Assembly: GCA_004554075.1 (NCBI GenBank)
Contig: SFOB01000029.1
Span: 1 to 26,478 of the forward strand
Source of the DNA: Treponema sp.
GTDB lineage: Bacteria > Spirochaetota > Spirochaetia > Treponematales > Treponemataceae
DNA: 26,478 bases
Direction of reading: 5' to 3'
Shown: positions 1 through 7,436 of the stretch, piece after piece
Numbering within the stretch: position 1 is the stretch's first letter
How the letters are laid out: each line of letters begins with the position of its first letter
The notes under the pieces: model-generated
What the model saw: the letters and a program-made list of their open reading frames with translations, nothing else
What the model was told of the DNA's origin: nothing
Databases searched by the model: none
Translations under genes and position numbers: made by a program

Positions 1-981
1 AAAATAATTCTTCGACATCTTGATGACTATGTAATTCTTTTGAAAAACTTTCCTTTGTGGGATGAGAAAAAAGAAGATGTTTTCTGGATTCAAAAAAGAC
101 GCCTGCCTCCGGATATGGTTAGAGACAGCGGCGATGCAGAATATGTAATACTTACACAAACTCCTCTTGATATCTCTCACCTGATGAATGAAGGTGTTTT
201 TGAACCTATGGAAAGTGTTGTATGTACATCTGCTACTCTTAAAACCGGTCGTGACTTTTCATACTGGATGAGACGAACAGGTTTGTCTCTGGCAGGGGAA
301 GATAGAATTATAAAAGGGGAATTCCCATCACCTTTCCCATATAACAAAAATATGCTTTTTGCAGTTCCTGCTGATGCTCCTTTACCTGATAATATTCAGT
401 TCCAGCAGTGGGTAGAAATGGCTCTTCCTCGTTTAATAGAAGCTGCCGGCGGAAGAACACTTGTTCTCTTTACTTCTTACGAATCACTTAAGAGTGCTCA
501 CCGTACAGTAATGGCAAGTATGAGAGCTTTTCCTGGTAGAATTATGAAACAGGGAGATGATGATAACAGCAAATTACTTGAAGCTTTTAAAAAGGAAAAT
601 GAAAGTGTCTTGTTTGCTACAGATTCCTTCTGGCAGGGAGTTGATATTCCCGGAGAATCTCTTTCTCAGGTAATTATTGTAAAGCTTCCTTTTACTGTGC
701 CAAATGACCCGGTTTTTGTTGCCCGTGCAGAAGCAATTGAAAAACGAGGTGGTTCTTCATTTATGGAATTAAGTGTTCCGGAAGCTGTAATTAAATTCCG
801 CCAGGGAATCGGCCGGCTTATACGACGTTCAGATGATAAGGGCGTTGTTGTTGTTTTAGACCGCCGTATTTACGAAAAGCGTTATGGTTCAATTTTTACA
901 GCTAGTATGCCTGAATGCAAACGTATTTATGAGTCTCTTTCTGATATTTCACGAAAAATAAATTCCTTTATTTTTGATTAA
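1..981 (+). CDS. dinG: DinG-like ATP-dependent DNA helicase, C-terminal part (5' end outside window)
   Basis: The reading frame is open from base 1, so the gene starts upstream and only the last 326 codons are seen; the TTG at 40 is internal. The visible part is the second RecA-like lobe of a superfamily 2 Rad3/XPD-type helicase. It shows SVVCTSATLKTG (motif III region), LVLFTSYESL (motif IV), ATDSFWQGVDIPGE (motif V) and RQGIGRLIRR (motif VI with the arginine fingers), followed by the family's VVVLDRRIYEKRYG. DinG enzymes unwind 5' to 3' and help clear R-loops or damaged DNA. The N-terminal Walker A and any Fe-S cysteines lie outside the window, so a DinG/YoaA distinction or a fused exonuclease domain cannot be judged. 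The next gene, plsC, starts 36 bases downstream with its own -10-like TATAAT at 990-995. Confidence 0.9.
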   Translation, partial: KIILRHLDDYVILLKNFPLWDEKKEDVFWIQKRRLPPDMVRDSGDAEYVILTQTPLDISHLMNEGVFEPMESVVCTSATLKTGRDFSYWMRRTGLSLAGEDRIIKGEFPSPFPYNKNMLFAVPADAPLPDNIQFQQWVEMALPRLIEAAGGRTLVLFTSYESLKSAHRTVMASMRAFPGRIMKQGDDDNSKLLEAFKKENESVLFATDSFWQGVDIPGESLSQVIIVKLPFTVPNDPVFVARAEAIEKRGGSSFMELSVPEAVIKFRQGIGRLIRRSDDKGVVVVLDRRIYEKRYGSIFTASMPECKRIYESLSDISRKINSFIFD

Positions 982-1017
982 TAATGCGATATAATATTTT
1001 TTAGTTTTGGGGTTTAT

Positions 1018-1779
1018 ATGTCCAGTTTTCTGACTATTTTATGTTTATTTTCAATGGTTATTCCTGCATCTTTAGCAAACATTCTTGCATATCCGGTATG
1101 CAAAAAACTTAGTGTCAGAATATCAGATTATATTGTAAAGGTATTGGCTCCAAGACTTTTTGCCATTCTTTACACATACAGAAAATTTCACTTTTTTGGT
1201 TATGAACAAAAGAAAGATGAACTCCCTGAAAATTTTATTATAATTGCAAATCATCAGAGTCTTCTTGATATTCCTCTCTTTATGAATTTTTTAAGAGATA
1301 GAGAAGTAAGATTTATTGCAAAAGATACATTGGGTCGTCATATTCCTCTTGTTTCAGAAATGCTTCGTGCACAGGAACATTGTTTAATTCCACGTAAGGC
1401 AAAGCCAATGGAAGCAATGCGTTATATTTCTGATTTTGGAAAAAGAGTAGTGGAAAGAAAACAGGTTCCAATCCTTTTTCCGGAAGGTTCCCGAACACGT
1501 GATGGAAATGTTGGAAAGTTCTTTTCTGCTGGTTTCCGCCAGCTTACAGAATCTACAGGTCTTCCTGTAGTTGTTTGTGCCTTAGACGGTGGCTGGCGTC
1601 TTCGCGATTTAAGAAAACTTGTTTCGAATCTGAAACATGGCTCATATAGAGTTAAGATCTTAAAGATTTATGATGCGCCAAAAACAAAGGAAGAGTGTAA
1701 TACTATTCTAGAAGAATCACGTATTTTAATGCAGCAGCAGATTGAATACTGGCGTCAGTTGCCGACTAATAAGAAATAA
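1018..1779 (+). CDS. plsC: 1-acyl-sn-glycerol-3-phosphate acyltransferase (PlsC family)
   Basis: This 253-residue membrane-associated acyltransferase probably adds the second acyl chain to lysophosphatidic acid, giving phosphatidic acid for phospholipid synthesis. An N-terminal hydrophobic segment (about residues 3-25) anchors it. The catalytic motif NHQSLLD (the NHx4D type) lies near residue 78 and the substrate-binding motif FPEGSRTRDG near residue 154, with the usual spacing. The ATG at 1018 follows GGGG at a suitable distance. A TATAAT at 990-995 would put the transcript start near 1002. The stop codon is followed at once by a palindromic repeat and a strong terminator. The family assignment is secure, but the acyl donor (acyl-CoA or acyl-ACP) and the exact acceptor are not readable from the sequence. 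Confidence 0.88.
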   Translation: MSSFLTILCLFSMVIPASLANILAYPVCKKLSVRISDYIVKVLAPRLFAILYTYRKFHFFGYEQKKDELPENFIIIANHQSLLDIPLFMNFLRDREVRFIAKDTLGRHIPLVSEMLRAQEHCLIPRKAKPMEAMRYISDFGKRVVERKQVPILFPEGSRTRDGNVGKFFSAGFRQLTESTGLPVVVCALDGGWRLRDLRKLVSNLKHGSYRVKILKIYDAPKTKEECNTILEESRILMQQQIEYWRQLPTNKK

Positions 1780-1781
1780 TA

Positions 1782-1809
1782 GATTGCTTCGCCTTCGGCT
1801 CGCAATGAC
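1782..1809. repeat. GTCAT-headed palindromic repeat, copy 1
   Basis: Three bases after the plsC stop codon lies an interrupted palindrome with outer arms attgc (1783-1787) and gcaat (1802-1806) and an inner gcc-ttc-ggc hairpin. Read on the minus strand it begins GTCAT. It resembles the short GTCATTGCGAG-type repeats scattered through many bacterial genomes, and it shares its architecture with other palindromes in this window. Confidence 0.6.
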
Positions 1810-1811
1810 AA

Positions 1812-1851
1812 AAAAAAGACCGTACGTTTCATGATTACGTACGGTCTTTTT
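1812..1851. terminator. Bidirectional rho-independent terminator between plsC and the zinc-ribbon gene
   Basis: A perfect 9-bp stem gaccgtacg (1818-1826) / cgtacggtc (1838-1846) with an 11-nt loop is flanked by A7 on the left and T5 on the right. It therefore works on both strands, ending plsC on plus and the 57-residue protein gene on minus. Confidence 0.9.
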
Positions 1852-1875
1852 CATAAGTAGTAAAAAAATTAAGGA

Positions 1876-2049
1876 TTATTTGAAATCCTTTGGTCTTCTT
1901 TCAACACGTTTGCATTTCTGGCATTCTGCCTGATTCTTAAGTCTACCATTTTCGATCATGGTTTTCATTATGATTTCGCCACCACAGTCAGGGCAAATGA
2001 ATTTTTGTGTTGCAACAGTTGTACGAGAGTTTTTACTAGCTCCAGCCAT
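1876..2049 (-). CDS. Small zinc-ribbon protein, function unknown
   Basis: The product has 57 residues. I chose the ATG at 2049 because GGAGG lies 6 bases upstream on the minus strand; an in-frame ATG 10 codons further out has no such site. The protein has CPDC near residues 19-22 and CQKC near residues 43-46, spaced like a four-cysteine zinc ribbon. It also has a basic N terminus (MAGASKNSRTT) and a basic C terminus (RVERRPKDFK). That pattern suits a small RNA- or ribosome-associated protein, and the gene is divergent from rpsT, but I do not recognise it as a known ribosomal protein. It resembles L33/L32-type ribbons only in size and cysteine layout. A strong sigma-70-type promoter (2082-2110) precedes it and the shared terminator at 1812-1851 ends it. 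Confidence 0.75.
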   Translation of the reverse strand: MAGASKNSRTTVATQKFICPDCGGEIIMKTMIENGRLKNQAECQKCKRVERRPKDFK

Positions 2050-2081
2050 TATGTGCCTCCAATCGAATATTCGTATCAAAT

Positions 2082-2110
2082 ATAATAATGAGATACGGCT
2101 CTAGTGTCAA
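2082..2110 (-). promoter_or_regulatory. Sigma-70-type promoter of the zinc-ribbon gene
   Basis: On the minus strand a perfect TTGACA (2110-2105) is followed after exactly 17 bp by TATTAT (2087-2082). The expected start at about 2075 gives a leader of roughly 26 nt with a GGAGG site. Confidence 0.75.
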
Positions 2111-2140
2111 TAATTCAAGTCATAAAATTCGAAACTTTCA

Positions 2141-2169
2141 TTGACACAATATATGTAATTTGATACTAT
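2141..2169 (+). promoter_or_regulatory. Sigma-70-type promoter of rpsT
   Basis: A perfect TTGACA at 2141-2146 is followed by GATACT (2163-2168) or TACTAT (2164-2169) at 16-17 bp. It is back to back with the minus-strand promoter at 2082-2110, about 30 bp apart, so the two may be co-regulated. Confidence 0.7.
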
Positions 2170-2205
2170 GAACAACAGTTAACTATATTTTTTGGGGGTC
2201 TCCAA

Positions 2206-2481
2206 TTGGCAGGCAAAAAATCATCTGCAGAAAAAAGACACGCACAGAGCGAAGTTCGCAGACTTCATAATAAAGCAATCAAGAGTACTTGCAGAACTTA
2301 TGCAAAGCAGTTTGTAGAAGCAGTTCAGGCTAAAGACCAGAAACTCGCTGAAGAAAAATACAAGCAGCTCCAGAAGGAACTTGATACTGCTCGCAGCAAG
2401 GGTGTTTTGAAGAGAAATGCTGTGTCTCGCAAGAAGTCAAGAATGATGAATCTTTATAATGCTACATTCGCAGCAAAATAA
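2206..2481 (+). CDS. rpsT: 30S ribosomal protein S20
   Basis: S20 is a primary 16S rRNA-binding protein of the small subunit. The 91-residue basic, all-helical sequence has the typical start AGKKSSAEKRHAQSEVRR and the KSRMMN stretch near the C terminus. Translation starts at a TTG (2206), with GGGGG at 2194-2198 as the likely ribosome site; there is no better in-frame ATG or GTG. A rare UUG start is also found in Escherichia coli rpsT, where it is tied to weak, autoregulated initiation, so the same may hold here. The gene is monocistronic, with a promoter at 2141-2169 and a terminator at 2505-2538. Confidence 0.95.
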   Translation: MAGKKSSAEKRHAQSEVRRLHNKAIKSTCRTYAKQFVEAVQAKDQKLAEEKYKQLQKELDTARSKGVLKRNAVSRKKSRMMNLYNATFAAK

Positions 2482-2504
2482 CATTTTTGATTAATGCATT
2501 ATGG

Positions 2505-2538
2505 AAAACCAGTTGAATATTTTCAACTGGTTTTTTTT
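2505..2538 (+). terminator. Rho-independent terminator after rpsT
   Basis: A 9-bp stem ccagttgaa (2509-2517) / ttcaactgg (2522-2530) with a 4-nt loop is followed by T8. Adenines before the stem allow extra A-T pairing. Confidence 0.92.
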
Positions 2539-2542
2539 ATGT

Positions 2543-2548
2543 TATAAT
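2543..2548 (+). promoter_or_regulatory. Probable -10 box of the hup-lnt-bactofilin operon
   Basis: A perfect TATAAT lies between the rpsT terminator and the hup start. It predicts a start near 2555 and a 25-nt leader containing AAGGAG. A -35 element is not clear and would overlap the terminator stem. Confidence 0.5.
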
Positions 2549-2579
2549 AAATTAATTAATTTAAAAAAGGAGAAAAAAT

Positions 2580-2894
2580 ATGGCGGAAGCTAACATTACA
2601 AAAAGCGATTTAATTGATGCTGTTTACAAATCAACAGATATTGAAAAGCAGGTAATTCAAAAGGTTGTTGATAGTTTTTTATTAGAAACAAGAAGTGTAC
2701 TTGAAAAAGGTTCAACAATTGAATTACGCGGCTTTGGTACCTTTGAAGCACGTCTTAGAAAAGGAAGAGCTGCCGCTCGTAATCCAAAAACTGGAGAGAC
2801 TTTTAAGGTTGAACCTCATTATGTTGCAGCTTTCCGCGCAGGCCAGATCTTAAAAGAAAAACTCTGGAATCTTAAGAAAAAAGATGAAAAATAA
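2580..2894 (+). CDS. hup: HU-family DNA-binding protein
   Basis: This 104-residue nucleoid protein forms dimers that bend DNA. It has the family's N-terminal helices (ITKSDLIDAVYKST), the RGFGTFEARLRKGR beta-arm base at about residues 50-63, the arm-tip RNPKTGE with its intercalating proline at about 68-74, and a closing helix (FRAGQILKEKL). It is slightly longer than the usual 90-94 residues because of a lysine-rich tail (KKKDEK). AAGGAG precedes the ATG. Its last 11 bases overlap lnt, so the two are translationally coupled. Whether it is closer to HU or to a spirochaete-specific variant cannot be settled by eye. Confidence 0.93.
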   Translation: MAEANITKSDLIDAVYKSTDIEKQVIQKVVDSFLLETRSVLEKGSTIELRGFGTFEARLRKGRAAARNPKTGETFKVEPHYVAAFRAGQILKEKLWNLKKKDEK

Positions 2895-4575
2895 AAAAGA
2901 TAAGCCGGCAAAATCAAAAGGGCTTTTTCTGAAAATATTACTTTTACTTATTTCCTCTGTCTTATTCTGGATAACAAATCCAAACTGTATTTTTGAAGAT
3001 GGGTTATGGTATTTTGCTTTTTTCAACTATCTTCCTGTCTTATTTTTAATCAAAAAATCTTCTTTATCAGAATCTGTATTTTTCGGAGCACTTTATGGTG
3101 TTATATCCTACGGATTATACGGCTACTGGTTACAGGCTTTCCATCCGCTGGGACTGATAATTGCATGTCTTGGTTATCTGATAATTTGTGCTCTTTTGTT
3201 CACAGTACTTAAATGGGCAGATATAGTTTGTAAAAAAAACGGCTGGCTCCTTCAGTTTATCTGCATATGTGCTTATGAATATATAAAGACTCTTGGCTTT
3301 TTTGGAATCTCTTATGGAGTTACAGCCTATACACAGTGGAAGTTCCTTTATCTTATTCAAATCACTTCGATTGTCGGAGTCTTTGGTTTAAATCTGCTTG
3401 TTATCTTTCCTTCTGCATTTTTCTTCAGTTTGATTTACAAAAATAAAGAGAAGAGAAAATTAATCAATCATGTTGATTTTGGACGAAAGTCTCACATTTC
3501 CGCTTATGTAAAAAAAGAAGAGGCACTTTCTATTAATTCCTTAAAGCTTACTGTAATTTGCGGAAATATATGGGCAATCCTTTTTCTTTCTTCAATCATT
3601 TATGGAATCCAGAAAATTGGAAGTGCAAAAAGAGAAAACTTCATTACAGTTGCTGCAATCCAGAATAATGAAAGTCCCTGGAAAAACGGTATAGAAGAAT
3701 ATTCACGAAATATTAAAAATCTGATTCAGCTTACAGAAGAAGCCCAGTATCTTTCTTCTGAAATTGATTTTATTGTCTGGCCGGAAACAGCAGTTGCTCC
3801 TTCTATCATTTACAACTATGACTATGGAACAGATGTCCGCCGCTTTATGCTGATCTCCCAGCTTTTAAATTTCCTGGATGAAAATAATGCTGTTTTTGTA
3901 ATTGGAAATTCTCATGAGGTTGAATTCCGCGGGGCAGAAAAACAATATTACAACAGTGCTCTGGTATTTGAATCAGGAAAGAATGTTCATCCGCCTGAGC
4001 CTGGAATATATTCCAAGATAAAGCTTGTTCCTTTTACAGAGGATTTTCCTTTAAAACATACTTTTCCAAACTTGTACATAAAGCTCTTGAATGGTGGAGC
4101 TTATATGTGGGATAAGGGAGAGGAATACACAGTCTTTGATTACCGGGGATTAAAGTTTTCAACTCCAATTTGTTTTGAAGATACCTTTTCTTCTGTCTGC
4201 CGTAAAATGGTTCTGAATGGTTCAAGATGTTTTATAAATCTCAGTAATGATTCCTGGTCTAACAGTAAAGCCTGTCAGCATCAGCATTTAGCTATGGCTG
4301 TTTTCCGTTCTGTTGAAAATCAGGTGCCATCGGTTAGAAGTACAGCAAGCGGAGTAACCTGTATAATCAGTCCTGAAGGTAAAATTGAAAAAGCGGCTCC
4401 GGAATTTTGCCCGGCCTATATAATAGGAAAGGTTCCTGTGATAAAAGAAGGGGAAGTAAGCCTCTTTACCAGAGCCGGAGATGTGGCAGGAATTGGAGAA
4501 GCATGCCTTGCAGGCTTAATATTGATAATAGAGACAATACTTGTTATAATTAGAAAAATAATAGAAAAACAATAA
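2884..4575 (+). CDS. lnt: Apolipoprotein N-acyltransferase
   Basis: Lnt adds the third, N-linked acyl chain to lipoproteins in the inner membrane, an important step for lipoprotein-rich spirochaetes. The protein has 563 residues. Several hydrophobic segments fill residues 12-185, a hydrophilic stretch at about 185-215 precedes another membrane segment near 225-240, and a carbon-nitrogen hydrolase domain runs from about 255 to 530, followed by a last membrane helix. The catalytic triad is visible: Glu301 in WPETAVAP, Lys380 in KIKLVPFTE and Cys430 in PICFEDTF. The ATG at 2884 lies inside the end of hup. A bactofilin gene follows 17 bases later. The length is somewhat above the roughly 510 residues of the E. 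coli enzyme, mostly through the cytoplasmic insert. Confidence 0.93.
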   Translation: MKNKKDKPAKSKGLFLKILLLLISSVLFWITNPNCIFEDGLWYFAFFNYLPVLFLIKKSSLSESVFFGALYGVISYGLYGYWLQAFHPLGLIIACLGYLIICALLFTVLKWADIVCKKNGWLLQFICICAYEYIKTLGFFGISYGVTAYTQWKFLYLIQITSIVGVFGLNLLVIFPSAFFFSLIYKNKEKRKLINHVDFGRKSHISAYVKKEEALSINSLKLTVICGNIWAILFLSSIIYGIQKIGSAKRENFITVAAIQNNESPWKNGIEEYSRNIKNLIQLTEEAQYLSSEIDFIVWPETAVAPSIIYNYDYGTDVRRFMLISQLLNFLDENNAVFVIGNSHEVEFRGAEKQYYNSALVFESGKNVHPPEPGIYSKIKLVPFTEDFPLKHTFPNLYIKLLNGGAYMWDKGEEYTVFDYRGLKFSTPICFEDTFSSVCRKMVLNGSRCFINLSNDSWSNSKACQHQHLAMAVFRSVENQVPSVRSTASGVTCIISPEGKIEKAAPEFCPAYIIGKVPVIKEGEVSLFTRAGDVAGIGEACLAGLILIIETILVIIRKIIEKQ

Positions 4576-4592
4576 GACTTACAGGTGTTTTA

Positions 4593-5024
4593 ATGGCTGA
4601 AAAAAACGAGATTGAGAAAAAAAATATTACAGTATTCGGTGAAGAAACAGAGTTTGATGGAGTTCTTGAATTCAACGATCGTCTTGTTATTACCGGAAAA
4701 TTCAGCGGAAAAATTAATGCACCTGAAGGTGATCTTGAAATTGCTAAAAATGCCGTTTGCAAGGTTGATAAAATTGATGCAAACTCAATTATCGTTGCTG
4801 GTGGCGATGTAAATGGTGATATGAATGCTGCAGAACGTGTGGAAATCTGTTCCGGCAGTAAAGTTATTGGCAATATCACTACTGCAAGAATCAGAATTGC
4901 AAATAATGTAGAGTTTAGCGGAGATGTAAATATGCTGGAAAAGGAACCTGAGGTTGATTTGTTCTCAGTTGCTTCTTCAGAATACAAACAGGCTATGATT
5001 ATCCATAGTGATGTTATAAAGTAA
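4593..5024 (+). CDS. Bactofilin (polymer-forming cytoskeletal protein)
   Basis: The 143-residue product is built from short repeated beta strands typical of the bactofilin right-handed beta helix. VFGEETEFDGVLEFNDRLVI opens the core at about residues 14-33, followed by GKFSGKINAPEGDLEIAKNA and later rungs with hydrophobic residues at regular spacing, ending in GDVNM near residue 115. The C-terminal tail (about 118-143) is less regular. Bactofilins self-assemble without nucleotide and in spirochaetes influence cell shape and periplasmic filament positioning. The gene follows lnt by 17 bases with AGGTG before the ATG, so it is probably the last gene of the hup-lnt operon. A palindrome at 5047-5063 and the rho promoter follow. 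The family is clear; the exact role here is inferred. Confidence 0.85.
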   Translation: MAEKNEIEKKNITVFGEETEFDGVLEFNDRLVITGKFSGKINAPEGDLEIAKNAVCKVDKIDANSIIVAGGDVNGDMNAAERVEICSGSKVIGNITTARIRIANNVEFSGDVNMLEKEPEVDLFSVASSEYKQAMIIHSDVIK

Positions 5025-5046
5025 GCCTACAATAGAATGGCTCAGA

Positions 5047-5063
5047 GGCAAGTTATGCTTGCC
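5047..5063. repeat. Palindrome after the bactofilin gene
   Basis: A perfect 6-bp stem ggcaag / cttgcc with a 5-nt loop lies 22 bases after the stop codon. There is no T-run after it, so it is not a canonical terminator. It has the same stem and 5-nt-loop design as the other intergenic palindromes here but lacks the GTCAT head. Confidence 0.5.
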
Positions 5064-5077
5064 GACTTACATAAATG

Positions 5078-5106
5078 TTGACAGAAATGTAAAAAAATAA
5101 GATAAT
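5078..5106 (+). promoter_or_regulatory. Sigma-70-type promoter of rho
   Basis: TTGACA (5078-5083), a 17-bp spacer and GATAAT (5101-5106) predict a start near 5113. The leader would be about 113 nt, A+T rich and long enough for the autoregulation that is common for rho genes. I see no clear upstream peptide or stable hairpin in it. Confidence 0.75.
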
Positions 5107-5225
5107 ATAAATATAGGGTAATTATTTCTTTTCTTGACCCGAAAAAATCAATTAAATCTGGTGTTAGTTTTTTTACTATAAATAAAATCAAAATACAATT
5201 CTAATTATTTTATGAGGATTTTTTA

Positions 5226-6998
5226 ATGGCAGCATTAAGAAGGCGTCGTGCAGACGATGCAAATGGTACAGAGCCGGCAGAAGAAGCTCAGGCTACTCTC
5301 GATTTTGGTTCAGCAGAAGCAACAGAAGGAACAAAAGAGGCTGCAGAACAGACACAGTCAGATGAAGGTGTTACAGAAACTCAAGTTCAAAGCGAAGTGA
5401 CAGAAGGAAGCGCTGAAGAAGCTCCGGCAGAAGGTGAAGCTTCAGAATCAGGCAAAGTTGTTGTAAAAAAACGACGTGTAGTAAAAAAAGCAGAAGAAGG
5501 TGAGAGCGCTGCTTCGGCTTCGGAAGAAAAACAAAATAACAATAATTACAGATATCAGAATAACCAGAACAATCAGAACAGATATAATAATAATAGACGT
5601 GGTCAGGGTGGAATGAGAAAGCCTTACGGCCGTAATTCTTATACACCACCAAGTGCAGAAGTTGCAGAAATGATGGCCGCAGAAGCCGCTGCTGCTGCAG
5701 AAGAAAATGCTAACAAGCCACGCCTTTTAATCAATGACCTTACAATTAAATCTATGCCAGAGCTTCGTGAGCTGGCAATGAATTATGGCTTTACTGCCGA
5801 TGATCTTGCTCCAATGAAAAAGCAGGATTTGATTTTCGTAATCCTTAAAGCACATACAGAACATGGTGGAATTATTTTTGCTTCAGGTTCTCTTGAGATT
5901 CTTCCTGACGGCTACGGCTTCCTCCGTTCTCCACAGAACAGCTATCTTCCTGGTCCTGATGATATTTACATCAGCCCAAGCCAGATCAGGCTTTTCAACC
6001 TTAAAACCGGTGATACAGTTTACGGACAGACACGTTCTCCAAAAGAGGGAGAGCGCTTCTTTGCTTTACTCCGCATTGAAACTGTAAACTTTGACGAGCC
6101 ACGTGTTGCACAGACCCGCGTTCCTTTTGAAAACCTTACACCGCTTTATCCAAATGAAAAGCTTCGTCTTGAAACTGTTTCAACAGAAGTTTCAACACGT
6201 ATTGTTGACCTCTTTGCTCCAATCGGAAAAGGTCAGCGTCTTTTGATTGTTGCGCCTCCAAAGGCTGGTAAGACAATCCTTATGCAGAAAATTGCAAACG
6301 CTATCACAACAAATAATCCTGAAGTATATCTTATCGTGCTTTTGATTGATGAACGTCCTGAGGAAGTTACCGAAATGGAGCGCGCTATTAAGGGTGAAGT
6401 TATTTCTTCTACCTTCGATGAGCAGGCAACTCGTCACGTTCAGGTTGCAGAAATGGTACTTGAAAAGGCTAAGCGTCTTGTAGAACACAAACGTGATGTT
6501 GTAATTTTGCTTGACTCAATTACTCGTCTTGCACGTGCTTACAACCAGACTGTTCAGACTTCTGGTAAAGTACTTTCTGGTGGTGTTGACTCTAACGCTT
6601 TGTTCAAGCCAAAGAGATTCTTTGGTGCTGCCCGCAACGTAGAAGAGGGTGGTTCTCTTACAATCATCTCTACTGCACTTATCGAAACAGGTAGCCGTAT
6701 GGATGAAGTTATCTTTGAAGAGTTCAAAGGAACCGGTAACTCAGAAATTGACCTTGACCGCAAACTCGCAGAAAGACGTCTCTTCCCGGCTATCAACATC
6801 AAAAAGTCTGGTACCCGTAAAGAGGAACTTCTTCTTACAGAAAATGAGCTTCAGAAGATCTGGATACTCCGTAAGGTACTCAACCCAATGGAAGATGTTG
6901 ATATCACTGAGCTTATCCTTGACCGCATGAAGAAGAGCAAGACAAACGAAGCCTTCCTCGCAAGTATGAATGCCGGTACTGCAGGTATTGACGGCTAA
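5226..6998 (+). CDS. rho: Transcription termination factor Rho with long disordered N-terminal extension
   Basis: Rho is a hexameric RNA-dependent ATPase that ends transcription. The protein has 590 residues against about 420 in E. coli, because residues 1-165 form a low-complexity region: a Glu/Ala/Thr-rich acidic part (about 15-75), a Lys/Arg cluster (VVVKKRRVVKKAEEGE), then an Asn/Gln/Tyr/Arg-rich part (about 103-137). The Rho N domain (SMPELRELAMNYG), the RNA-binding cold-shock-like domain (GSLEILPDGYGFLRSP) and the ATPase core follow. Walker A is APPKAGKT with Lys349, Walker B is VVILLDSITRLARAYN, and the R-loop is SGGVDSNALFKPKRFFGAARN. GAGGA precedes the ATG. rpmE follows after 147 bases. 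Confidence 0.96.
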   Translation: MAALRRRRADDANGTEPAEEAQATLDFGSAEATEGTKEAAEQTQSDEGVTETQVQSEVTEGSAEEAPAEGEASESGKVVVKKRRVVKKAEEGESAASASEEKQNNNNYRYQNNQNNQNRYNNNRRGQGGMRKPYGRNSYTPPSAEVAEMMAAEAAAAAEENANKPRLLINDLTIKSMPELRELAMNYGFTADDLAPMKKQDLIFVILKAHTEHGGIIFASGSLEILPDGYGFLRSPQNSYLPGPDDIYISPSQIRLFNLKTGDTVYGQTRSPKEGERFFALLRIETVNFDEPRVAQTRVPFENLTPLYPNEKLRLETVSTEVSTRIVDLFAPIGKGQRLLIVAPPKAGKTILMQKIANAITTNNPEVYLIVLLIDERPEEVTEMERAIKGEVISSTFDEQATRHVQVAEMVLEKAKRLVEHKRDVVILLDSITRLARAYNQTVQTSGKVLSGGVDSNALFKPKRFFGAARNVEEGGSLTIISTALIETGSRMDEVIFEEFKGTGNSEIDLDRKLAERRLFPAINIKKSGTRKEELLLTENELQKIWILRKVLNPMEDVDITELILDRMKKSKTNEAFLASMNAGTAGIDG

Positions 6999-7036
6999 GC
7001 GTGAAATTTATATAATTATTGCATTATTTTATCTTG

Positions 7037-7145
7037 TGATATTATTTATATTTTTGGCTGACAGTGGCGAAATGATAGAAGTGCTTAAGACACAAGCTAG
7101 AGGCTGCTGGGCGTAATATCGGGCAAGAATATAGGAGTTATACAA
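7037..7145 (+). promoter_or_regulatory. Putative promoter and roughly 94-nt leader of rpmE
   Basis: An extended -10 sequence TGATATTAT (7037-7045) predicts a start near 7052. The leader then runs to the rpmE ATG with GGAG at the end. Part of it (about 7066-7095) looks like the 5' half of a leucine-type tRNA (GTGGCGAAATGATAG, then a small gctt/aagc hairpin with a 7-nt loop), but no T-arm or matching acceptor is present. It may be an L31 autoregulatory leader; this is inference only. Confidence 0.4.
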
Positions 7146-7355
7146 ATGAAAAAGGGAATTCACCCAGACTACCAGCTTACAAAGATTACATGTGTTTGTG
7201 GAAATGTAATCGAAACACGTTCAACTGTAAAAGACATTCACGTTGAAATTTGTTCAGCTTGCCACCCATTCTATACTGGTAAGCAGAAGCTCGTTGATAC
7301 TGCAGGTCGTATTGATCGTTTCAACAAGCGCTACGGAATTAAAGATAATAAGTAG
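7146..7355 (+). CDS. rpmE: 50S ribosomal protein L31 (zinc-binding type)
   Basis: L31 bridges the two ribosomal subunits. The 69-residue protein begins MKKGIHPDYQ and carries the four cysteines of the zinc-binding form: CVC (about residues 17-19) and CSAC (about 38-41). HPFYTGKQK and the C-terminal basic helix then follow. A cysteine-containing L31 can serve as a zinc reserve in bacteria that also have a cysteine-free paralogue, but no paralogue is in this window. GGAG lies 8 bases before the ATG. The gene ends at a terminator at 7382-7412. Its position next to rho matches the order I recall from treponemes. Confidence 0.95.
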   Translation: MKKGIHPDYQLTKITCVCGNVIETRSTVKDIHVEICSACHPFYTGKQKLVDTAGRIDRFNKRYGIKDNK

Positions 7356-7381
7356 TTCTATATCTATTTTTTATTTTTGTG

Positions 7382-7412
7382 AAAGACTTCACTTAAGTGA
7401 GGTCTTTTTTTT
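7382..7412 (+). terminator. Rho-independent terminator after rpmE
   Basis: The arms aaagac-ttcac and gtgag-gtcttt (7382-7405, one G-T pair) form a stem around a small ttaa loop, and a run of nine T residues follows. Confidence 0.85.
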
Positions 7413-7436
7413 TGCTTGTTCTTCATGAAAAAAGGT

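Noticed and set aside
7066..7130. Possible tRNA-Leu gene upstream of rpmE
   Set aside because: The D-arm-like part is present, but there is no T-arm, no matching acceptor strands and the 7-nt loop lacks the conserved U33.
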